Source: Ctena decussata (taxonomy: Eukaryota > Mollusca > Bivalvia > Lucinida > Lucinidae). Taken from it: a DNA stretch of 64,000 nt. The notes beneath the pieces were generated by a model. The model saw only the letters and a list, made by a program, of their open reading frames with translations, was not told where the DNA came from and made no database searches. Shown here one piece after another: positions 55,673 through 64,000 of the stretch. Every line of letters starts with the position of its first letter. The stretch's first letter is position 1. A program made the translations under genes and the position numbers. Where the stretch lies: contig OZ022501.1 in assembly GCA_963989385.1 (NCBI GenBank), forward strand, positions 24,374,602-24,438,601, read 5' to 3'.

Positions 55673-55775
55673 TGTGTTAAGGAATTTCAGCTAAGGCGAA
55701 GTCACAAAAAGAAGAGAAAAACAACCATGATTCAGAATTTAGATTTTAATCGTGACATTTCAATTTGCATATGAA

Positions 55776-56108
55776 CACAGGGTATAATCGATTCCGCTAA
55801 TTTTCGCTTCCTGCAGAGACTGTACATCATATTTGGCTTCTGCCGAGACTGTCCGTGAACTCTTGCTTCCTGCCAAGACTTCTGTACATGATAAATGGCT
55901 ACCTGCAGAGACTGTCCGCGTGATTCTGGTTCCTGCCGAGGCTCTCGGCAGGAAGCAAAATCACGCAGACAATCTCGGCAGGAAGCCATTTTTCGAGGAC
56001 AGTAGTCTCTGCAGGAACCAAGACTTCGAGGACAGTCTCGGCGGAAGCCAAATATGATGGACAGTCTCTGCAGGAAGCGAAAATTGGCAGAATCGATTAT
56101 ACCCTGTG
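55776..56108. mobile_element. 333 bp fold-back element with ATGAA duplication
   Basis: The TIR CACAGGGTATAATCGATT at 55776 has its inverse ending at 56108. ATGAA flanks both sides (55771-55775 and 56109-56113). The arms are built from repeated 'cttcctgcagagactgt'-like blocks, so the whole element folds on itself around 55940. Confidence 0.85.
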
Positions 56109-56201
56109 ATGAAGAAACTGAACCTAATTTGGAACAAACATAAGACTTCTGAACTGGAAGTGTAGCTCACTTTATATTCTGACTTTTCTATCTTTGCATA
56201 T

Positions 56202-56690
56202 TTGGGAGCCAAACCAAAATTAATTTTATATTTCTATCTTCACAAAATGGAAGGATTTAAGCCTGGATGTTTTACTTATGTGACAGTAGCAGACTTTGAA
56301 AAATATATGGAAATAGATGAGGTTCGAGTTCATTTTGGGAATCAGTTATTAGACGAAATTGTAGCGAAAATAATATGGAGTAAGAACGTCTGTGACAATT
56401 TACATTTGGTCTCACCCGACGTCACGCAGACGCACGATATACAAAAACAGGTAGTAAAGGAAGTAGTGGAACGAGTGACAAATGGAATAGAACAGGAGAC
56501 AATATCTGAGCTAGTGGATTCGACAGTGAAAGAAATACAACAGGAAGAGATTATAGAAATAAGCAGTGATGAGGAAGAGATGATGGAGCAGGAGAGAAAA
56601 GAAATTTTGTTATCAGAAGACAGAGACGGTGGGGAGGACTCAGGAGAAGAGACAGAAGAATATGACTGGGTGTGGGTGGAATTATTATGA
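56202..56690 (+). CDS. Hypothetical acidic protein with SIM-like motif
   Basis: 162 codons, with an alternative ATG at 56247 (MEGFKPGCFTYVTVADFEK). The N-half is mixed, the middle helical (KQVVKEVVERVTNGIEQET), and the C-third very acidic. EEIIEISSDEEE fits the SUMO-interaction pattern of hydrophobic residues followed by SSDEEE. No family was recognised. It lies 420 bases before an LTR-like block and could be a late ORF of that element, or an orphan gene. Confidence 0.5.
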   Translation: MGAKPKLILYFYLHKMEGFKPGCFTYVTVADFEKYMEIDEVRVHFGNQLLDEIVAKIIWSKNVCDNLHLVSPDVTQTHDIQKQVVKEVVERVTNGIEQETISELVDSTVKEIQQEEIIEISSDEEEMMEQERKEILLSEDRDGGEDSGEETEEYDWVWVELL

Positions 56691-57107
56691 ATAACTATAA
56701 AAAAGGGTGTGATTTGTAAATAGGTCTGAAACAACACTTGTGTTATAAAATATTTTAAATGATATGAAAAATTGATATAAATATACATTTACTTATTTTA
56801 GTCACAGGGGTAGTTTAATTAGTAAAGTAAAGTTATTTGTTTATCTTGAAGTTTTAGAGTTGCAGTGTAAAAATAATGCTTTTATTTCTTGAAACACTAT
56901 AAATACTTTGTTTATGTTAAGGTATTTAAGTCAATGATCTTTTAACTTACTTTAAATCATTTATTTAGTAATGATGTTTTCATTAATCTGTATGGGAGTG
57001 ATAAGGAAATTACATGGCCAAAGAAAAATAAGTAAAACTGGGTGTTTTAATTCTGTAAGTGTTCTTTAAAAGAATCAAAGAACACTTATGTATGATAAGG
57101 AGGAATT
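56691..57107 (+). other. AT-rich region before the LTR-like block
   Basis: No gene. A purine-rich tract (aaggaggaa, 57097-57105) directly precedes TGTAAC. Confidence 0.45.
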
Positions 57108-57754
57108 TGTAACGTAAAGTGTTCTAGATTAATGTACTTTCATATAGGTCAAGCACCTGTTAGCTGATTGCTATAGTATTGGTCATACACCTGTAGGTCA
57201 TTGCTTATTTGATATAGGTCAAACACCTGCTCATTGTTATTCTACTGCTTACCTAAATTATCACTATATTTAATTCTTGAGATTAAGTCCGTGATGAGAT
57301 ATATCTAAACCTGAATATCAATGTTTGTGGTCTTCATTTAATATTAAAATATTCATTAGAAACTGAAATTGAATACGATTTCCAATTACTCGTGTCAAAT
57401 AAATCGGGTCAATCGTCACATGTTCAGATATATAGTCACGTAAATATATCAAAATACGTGCTGTGAAATACCACAGGTGTGGGGGCCATGTACTTTCTTA
57501 ATATGGTAAGATAGTTCTAAGTTTAGAATACGTGTAATGGTTTCGATGTCTGTTAATAGTAACTTACATCAGTGGATGAGCGAGAGTATAAAAGGAGGGT
57601 GCAAGGGCTTGCTGGTCAGAATTAGAATTCGTTTCGGTTCTCACTTTCGAACTTTCGTACTTTCGATCTTTCGAATACTCCTGTGGCAATATTATCATGA
57701 AGAAGAATAAAATTACTGAAACTTTAAAAATCACTTCTTCTTAAATATACAACA
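57108..57754 (+). mobile_element. LTR-like promoter block (probable solo or 3' LTR)
   Basis: Begins TGTAACG after a purine tract and ends ACA. It has TATAAAAGG at 57587, an ACTTTCG(A/T) repeat just downstream (57645-57675), and AATAAA at 57706. Three spaced 'taggtcaa.cacctg' motifs lie at 57145-57230. No second copy is in the window, so LTR status is inferred from layout alone. Confidence 0.45.
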
Positions 57755-58842
57755 CGAATAAATATGACTTACCAAAGAAGGACTTTAGACTACGGAACAC
57801 AGCAGAACGGTTACAACAGACTAAGCAAATTATACGAAAAAACATTTAACAACTTTTTTACCTATTTTCTATTTTTATTATAGAAGGGTTAAAATGAGAA
57901 CACAATAAATTAAACAGCACCGAACATAAAACAAATGCAACCACAAGAAAAGTACCGCATTGGGACGGTCAGTAATAACTACTGGGGGTTTAAACCGGTT
58001 TTACTGGGCCCAAACCTTCACTCTCACCCTCCGCCACGGTGCACACAATTAGTTGGTAGTTCGGTTCATATGGAGGTCCCCTAACTCATCAGAGAGTCAT
58101 CATGGGAAACAATTGGCCTTGATGAAGCAAGGATGAGGACTCGACAGCCAAAACGTGTTGAGACACTTGGAGATCCCTGGGGCGTCAGCAACACCATTGG
58201 AACACTGGAGCAAAAGAAGACCACCAGTTGAACCCCGGAGGGCCAAGAAACAGACAAACATCCGGCCCCAACCAACTAATATATAGCTTTATGTAGGGGC
58301 TATCATAGAGTCTGAACCTTGACCCACCGGTGTGCAATTAAAGAGGACAGTAAAGTTGTCAACCGTGATTGGGTTAACCACTAAGCATGCAGACTGTCAC
58401 ATTACATCTATGTTATAGCCAATGCGTTTAAATTGCATGTTAATTTTCTTACATTTATCAGGCAATTCTGTTTTCCCAACAATTCTGCACAATTTATATA
58501 CTACTTCACCATAAAATTCAGGTTTTGGGTTGAAAAGTGTTCACTTTAGGAAAATGTTTAGAAAATTAAGCAAATATTTTACTTAGACCATTTGCCAAAT
58601 TCACAAGGGAATTATCACAATATTCTGCAAATTGCTATTAAATTAACTTCATTGCTGGTGGGTATTGTATGACTGTCCAAATATTAATGAAACATTATCT
58701 TGCCTACTTCTTGATCGTTTTTAACTTTCCAGTAGATCAGGAACAGAATGACAAAATGGTCTAAGGGCAGCACAGACAATGATCAGCATAAACAGTTTAC
58801 TACCGTTAAAGCCTAACACACTAACCTGGTTTCGCCACAAGG
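57755..58842 (+). other. Region with a dispersed repeat, no clear gene
   Basis: 57805-57990 is copy 2 of the 190 bp repeat at 53535. At 58,020-58,270 a GC-richer stretch ('ggatgaggactcgacagcc', 'aaaacgtgttgagac') recalls the 3' ends of some retroelements but was not identified. Confidence 0.4.
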
Positions 58843-59230
58843 GTGATACCGAACATTCCAATTGGTGTACAAGGGTGCGATACTAACTTAAAACTGTATA
58901 TCATGAGAAAAATTTGCAATAGACAATGGCCTGTAGTCTCAGATTATGCGATGAATATGGATATACCTTTGCAGTATAATCACAATGCTATCTTGGCAGA
59001 CCTTAAGACCCTTCAAAACAGGCTTTGTGAGATAGAGCATAGGCTTATGAAAACTGAAAATGAAACAGATGATGCGTTACAATTGTTAAGAGGAACACAA
59101 GGCTTGTATGAAGTTTGTTGATACATATAGGAAATTAGGTACCAACATTAAATGTGAAAAGGATACTACTCTTAAAAATTTAGAACGGGAAATTTCTGTT
59201 TTGGAAGAACAGCAGGACAGTGGTTAAAAA
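58843..59230 (+). pseudogene. Second Ty3-like gag, coiled-coil N-part
   Basis: The text LADLKTLQNRLCEIEHRLMK, a frame change near 59,100, then TTLKNLEREISVLEEQQDSG. It is helical, heptad-like, and cut by element F at 59231. The same style of coiled coil continues after elements F and E. The start is uncertain. Confidence 0.45.
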
Positions 59231-60409
59231 ACAAGAGCTGTCACCTGACAGCATAGCTCGCCTGAATTGGTGCTTGCCCATCACACAGCCGCTATGGTGG
59301 TGTGGACTGCTATGCATAAAACTTCATGCAAGCATGTCCATAATGACAACACATTTATAAACAAAAGCTATCTCAGAAATAAGTCTTAAAATAAAATAAG
59401 AATAAAAAAAATGAAATGACATTTCAAAGTCCATGAGCTTGAGGTAAAAAAACTGACGGGTAGGGGGAGAGGGGGGGCTAGTATGTTAGTATGTATCAAA
59501 ACCCTGTACCATTATCTAGCATCAGTCCAAGTATTAGTATCAACTGAGTCCATCATCGTGGCACTGTGAAATTATGTCTTCATAAATATAAAACTTTAAC
59601 CAAAATCTTTAAGACAAAATTCTAAGTCGATGACCTTGACTTAAAGGTCACCCAGTGGGGTAAGTATAAGGTGTTTTGTAAAAACTCAAAAAAGAGTCTA
59701 ACATCAGTTCAAGTATAAACTAAATCTCTGCAAAGCATTATGAATCAGTATGCAATTACAAAACTTTAAAAAAGACAAAAAATTCCTAAGTCCCTGACCT
59801 TGACATCAAGATCACTGAGCGGGGTTGGGATAGTACTCCGTAGATTTATATATTATTACTACAGTGCAAATATAAAAAGAATTTATCTTTGGGTTCAGGA
59901 GATATGTGTCTTTAAAAAACTTTAACTAAAACATCCAATCAATAAAAAGACAATATTCTAAGTCCATGACCTTGACATCAAGGTCACAGAGGGGGGTTGG
60001 GGTAGTACCTTCGAAAACTTTAAACCAATATCTAACTTTTGGGGAAGTACCTTCGAAAACTTTAGACCAATATCTAACTTTAGTGCAAGTATCAAAGGAA
60101 TCCATCCGTGGGTTCAGGAGATATTGGGCTTTATAAGACTTTAACCAAAACATCCAGTCCAAAAAAACTACCAATTTTCTAAGTCCATGACCTTGACATC
60201 AAGGTAACAGAGTGGGGTGGGGGTGGTACCCTGTTAAACCTTAGACCAATATGTAACTACAGTGCAAGTATCAAAAGAATCCATCCATGGGTTAAGGAGA
60301 TATAGGTCTTTAAAAAACTTTAACCAAAACATCCAATTCGAACGCCGACGCGGACGCGGACGCCGTGGTGACAACAATAGCTCTTCCTGAACTTTCGTTC
60401 AGGCGAGCT
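59231..60409 (-). mobile_element. Helentron-like element F (AGCTCGCCTGAA type)
   Basis: Read on the minus strand it starts TAGCTCGCCTGAACG with a fold (gttcaggaagagc) and has roughly five units of about 180 bp ('ccttgatgtcaaggtcatgg', 'gttttggttaaagtttt'). It ends TTCAGGCGAGCT, hairpin GCTGTCAGGTGACAGC, TCTTGT. Its ends match element G. Confidence 0.7.
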
Positions 60410-60651
60410 AAAAAGGATCTTGATTAGTCGCTCGCATCTATTTTTGTCTAATTAATTTATTAAAATGAGTGCATTTAGAGAGGGAAATGAAGCTCTTTAA
60501 ATAAAGATAAAACAAATTAATTCCGAAAAATCTATTTTATCGAATATCTAAATAAAAACAGGACAAAAATTTTACTGCGGCTGTGCAAAATTTACAATCA
60601 ATTTATTCTTCTAAACTTGAAAATTTACAGTTGGAAATCAAACAAGAGGCC
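60410..60651 (+). pseudogene. gag coiled-coil fragment between F and E
   Basis: In one frame FTAAVQNLQSIYSSKLENLQ leads into LEIKQ, directly followed by element E. Stops occur earlier in the segment. Confidence 0.4.
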
Positions 60652-62118
60652 CACGGGCCACAAAGCTCACAAGATCTCTAGCTCAAAATTGCTATCAAAT
60701 TTGTATATGCTCAAAATTGCTGTCAATTCGTACAGGCTAATACAAAATATACAACTACAAAGTCTCAGTCTGACAGTCTGTTGAGTTGGTAACAAAATAT
60801 ATAACTATTTTCCATATATTGATTGCAGTAAATGCCATTTTTTAATTTTCCCCATTGCAAGTCAATGCAACCCTAAGTTGCCATAGCAACCAAACTAAGG
60901 AGCCGATTTTATAAAAAAAAACAAAAAAAAAGCATTTTTTCAATCTCCTGCCTAAGGATACTACAGATGAAATCTGGGCCGATAAAAATCTGGGCCTTAT
61001 TGGCCCAGTGGCTTCTGAGGAGATAATTTTTTTTTTAAGTTTTTTTTTCCATTTGTTTGAATTTGGTTTCCATGGCAACCAATAAAAGGAGCAGTGGGCA
61101 AAAAAAAAACACACAGCTAATAAGAGACTTCTCAAGGAACAATCTATAAAAGTTTTGTCAACAGATATGCAATGGCTTGGCAGTAAATGCCATTTTTCAA
61201 TTTTCCCCATTACAAGTCAATGCAACTCTAAGTTGCTATAGCAACCAAACTAACAGGCCGATTTTCATAAAAAACATAAACTTTCAACCCCCAGCCCAAG
61301 GATGCCACAGATGAAATCTGGGCCTTATTGGCCCAGTGGCTTAAGAGAAGATAATTTTTTAAATATTTTTTTCCTTTTTTTTTACATTTCGGTTTCCATG
61401 GCAACCAATAAAAGGAGCAGTGGGCCAAAAAACATATAGCTGATAGAAGACATCTCAAGGAACATTTCTATAAAAGTTTTATCAACATATCTGCAATGGC
61501 TTGGCAGAAAATGCCATTGTTCAATTATCCCCATTATAAGTCAATGGGAACTCTAAGTTGCCATAGCAACCAAACTAAAGGGCCCATGATCATAAAAAAA
61601 AAAACTTTCAATTCCCAAGCCCAAGGATACCACAGATGAAATATGGGCCCAATCGGCCCAGTGGCTTAAGAGGAGATAATTTTTTAAGTATTTTTTCCAT
61701 TTTTTTGCATTTCGGTTTCCATGGCAACCAATAAAAGGAGCAGTGGGCTAAGAAACATATAGCTGATAGAAGACATCTCAAGGAACATTTCTATAAAATT
61801 TTTATCAACATATCTGCAATGGCTTGGCAGAGAATACCATTTTTCAATTTTCCCCATTATAAGTCAATGGGAACTCTAAGTTGCCATAGCAACCAACCTA
61901 AAAGGCCAATTTTCATAAAAAACATAAACTTTCAATCCCTCATCCCAAGGATGCCATAGATGAAATTTGGGCCCAATCGGCTTAGTGGCTTCAGAGGAGA
62001 TGTCGTTTAAAAGTGTTGATGGACGACAGACGACGACGACAGACGACATACGACGATGACGACGACTGACCACTGCCTATCCTATAAGCTCCCCCGGAGC
62101 CTTTGGCTCTGGTGAGCT
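60652..62118 (-). mobile_element. Helentron-like element E (AGCTCACC type)
   Basis: Read on the minus strand it begins TAGCTCACCAGAGCC, then 'tcgtcgtcatcgtcg', and about four units of 330 bp ('gttgccatagaaaccg'-like, 'tggttgccatggaaacc', 'gccactgggccaataagg'). It ends GTGAGCTTTGT, hairpin GGCCCGTGGGCC, TCTTGT. Its units differ from A-D although the 5' motif is shared. Confidence 0.65.
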
Positions 62119-63600
62119 AAAAACTAAAATTTGCGGTAACAAAGGTGGAAGGCGAAGAAGATCCAGCCATGTCTTAAATCAAATAGTTATAAGGATTATT
62201 GTATTCACTGACTTGAATTTTGTGTATTCACTAAGGAGGAATTATTTGCGACATAACAACTGACAATGGGACCAAAGAAAATGGCTTCTGATAATGGAAA
62301 GGAAAGAAAAATTACAGAGGATGCAATGCTTGGAAAAAGAATTGCAGAGCCTGCGTGAAAAACTAACTTTTGCAGATAAACAATTTTTGGATACAAAATA
62401 CAGTCGTTGACAGAGTCTAACAGGTTAGCTGAGTTGAGACAACAGGAGGAGATTCATAGACAAGAACGAGAACATATAATGAGTAAGTCTTGTGAAGAGA
62501 AGATGGCGCAGATGAGTTGAGAGAAAGAAGAGGTTATCAGCGATATGCTAGAGAGAATGAGAGCCTATAGACAATTACAAGAGGATGCTCAACATGAAAC
62601 GGCCAGAAGAGTGCATTTCCAAGACGGCGACATGGTAATTTTATCACCATCTGCGCCTTCTATAGTTCCTGGTGTAAATGGCAAAGATGCTCCAAGGCGG
62701 TCATTGTTTGTGGACGGCGAACATCAACAGTGACTAGCACTCACTTCCGTGAACCTTTATGTAGCATAGAAGGCAAAATGATTTGGCACCGGAATCATCT
62801 GCTTTCAAAGATCCAGTCGAGGATCCTTGGGAGGGAATACGACTCAGACCGTCGGTTACAAAATATGACGTGCCTCTGCTGAGACAGCTAGTCTATGATA
62901 GACAGATGTCATGGGATAGTTTTATCAAGCCATTTTTGACAACAGCAGCGGCTTGTGGATGATCTGAGGTTGATAGGCATTTTCGGTTAATAAGCAGTCT
63001 ACGGGTAGAGGCCGCTGAGTATGTGTTTAATCAGTGATCACCAAAGATGGCTGAGTCACGGACAGGTCTTCAGAGGGCGCTTTAATCTAGGTTCAGAGAG
63101 GAATGTACAAGTGCTTCATATCTAAACGAACTGGAAAATAGGAAGTTCTCGCCATCGAAAAAACTTCTAGAATAGGCAGCAGATATTTAACGGTTGGCTC
63201 ATAAGGTAGATCCAACAGCAGACGAACATACCAGAGAGACAATTAATACAATTAATATCAGGTACTTTTTGAGAGGCCTGAGTGATCAACAACTTGCCGT
63301 GGCTGTGGGAATGAAAGATCCCAAAACCATTGACGATGCATGCGAAATGGTGGAAGCATACAACAGTTTGAGAGATGACGTAGGCAGGAGTCAGCGTGTG
63401 AGAGAAGAAAGGTTTGCAGATATCTCAAATAAGAAAATTTTAATTCGGAAATGACAGATGAAGCCAAACTTTAAAAAAGTCTCACAATGTCTTACAGTTG
63501 AGGAGCTTGATAAGTTAATTGAACAAAAATTGAAACAAATGAAAAAAAGAGATGTCACACGAAAAACTGAAACTTCCTTGAAACAGGAGGGGTAAATATT
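62119..63600 (+). pseudogene. Second Ty3-like gag, main part, decayed
   Basis: Coiled-coil text MERKEKLQRMQCLEKELQSL at 62294 and on. Capsid-like sequence follows, with WDSFIKPF and then RYFLRGLSDQQLAVAV (63,260-63,310), and ACEMVEAYNSLR. Many stops and frame changes separate the pieces. F-L-R-G-L is the common C-terminal capsid motif of Ty3-type Gag. Confidence 0.65.
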
Positions 63601-64000
63601 TTATGAACAAAAACCATATAGAATGTTACAACTGCCACAATTTAAGTCACTATGCAAATGAGTGTCCTGAAAAGGTAGATAAGAACAATGTGAGCCCGAG
63701 AGAAGACAATGCAAACTAAACTCGACCAAGTCTGTCGGCCTAGATTCATTCAGACCTGCTTATAGCAATTTAAGAACAGGATTTACAATGTTTCTACCAT
63801 TAAAAATTCCTTCGTAGGATAATAAGTTTGTAATTTGATACTGGAAGTGCAGTTACAATAATCTCTTCTGTAGTCAACGAAATTTCATCATCTGTGAATT
63901 TCAAAGTGCGTCCGACAGATCTGAACTTTAGAATCGAAGCTGCAGATAAGGCACTCCTTAAGGTTGACGGAGTAGTGGATTTACATTTTAAAGGACAAAA
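63601..64000 (+). pseudogene. Second Ty3-like element: zinc knuckle and protease start
   Basis: A zinc knuckle CYNCHNLSHYANEC (CX2CX4HX4C) lies at 63623-63664. A protease active site FDTGSAVTIIS is at 63834 and on, with the following strands. The frame is open from there to the window edge, so pol should continue downstream. Confidence 0.75.

Noticed and set aside
58115..58170. Hammerhead ribozyme or Penelope-like 3' end
   Set aside because: Some wording fits (gatgaag, aaaacg) but the conserved core and stems are not all present.

Overview
The window is eukaryotic nuclear DNA from an invertebrate, most likely a bivalve mollusc. The evidence is spliced exons with GT/AG borders, tRNA-headed SINEs, many TIR-MITEs, Ty3-type LTR elements, and long tandem arrays carrying CGTCCGTC runs of a kind I associate with clam, oyster and mussel genomes. 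No bacterial gene organisation is present. The species assignment is inference.

Left part (1-14,750): the 3' half of one host gene on the + strand, a lipid kinase of the ceramide kinase / CERKL / sphingosine kinase family. Six exons can be placed (before 1-66, 976-1050, 4304-4450, 4973-5453, 9168-9322, 14411-14471). All five junctions agree in codon phase and the last exon ends in TAA. Its introns are packed with mobile DNA, and one element ends exactly 10 bases before the acceptor AG of the last exon.

Middle (14,750-36,530): almost entirely transposable elements. Two classes dominate. The first is short palindromic or TIR-MITEs in at least six families. The second is a set of 1-3.3 kb elements sharing one architecture: a GC-rich 5' end motif, a CGTCCGTC tract, a tandem array of 130-460 bp units, the inverse complement of the 5' motif near the 3' end, a small hairpin, and a terminal YTTGT. 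I find 13 such elements in six sequence families; with their nested inserts they span roughly a third of the window. The asymmetric inverted ends, the 3' hairpin and the lack of target duplication fit non-autonomous Helentron/HINE-type rolling-circle elements, but that class is inferred.

Right-centre (36,600-49,830): a degenerate, unrecognised host or transposon-derived ORF is interrupted by a palindromic insert, a MITE and an 11 kb Ty3/gypsy-type retrotransposon. The retrotransposon has 480 bp LTRs about 99% alike and a 5 bp target duplication (AGGAA). Its contents are gag, protease, RT, RNase H, integrase, a baculovirus-F/errantivirus-like env, and a small post-env ORF. It carries stops and frameshifts, and one Helentron-like element splits its second gag zinc knuckle, so the nesting is three deep.

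Right end (49,830-64,000): an SGNH-hydrolase-like pseudogene; a 4 kb TIR element whose ends carry perfect AGGTCA DR1 sites; a 333 bp fold-back element with an ATGAA duplication; a small acidic ORF with a SUMO-interaction-like motif; an LTR-like promoter block; and a second decayed gag-protease region of a Ty3-like element, interrupted by two Helentron-like elements and running off the window.
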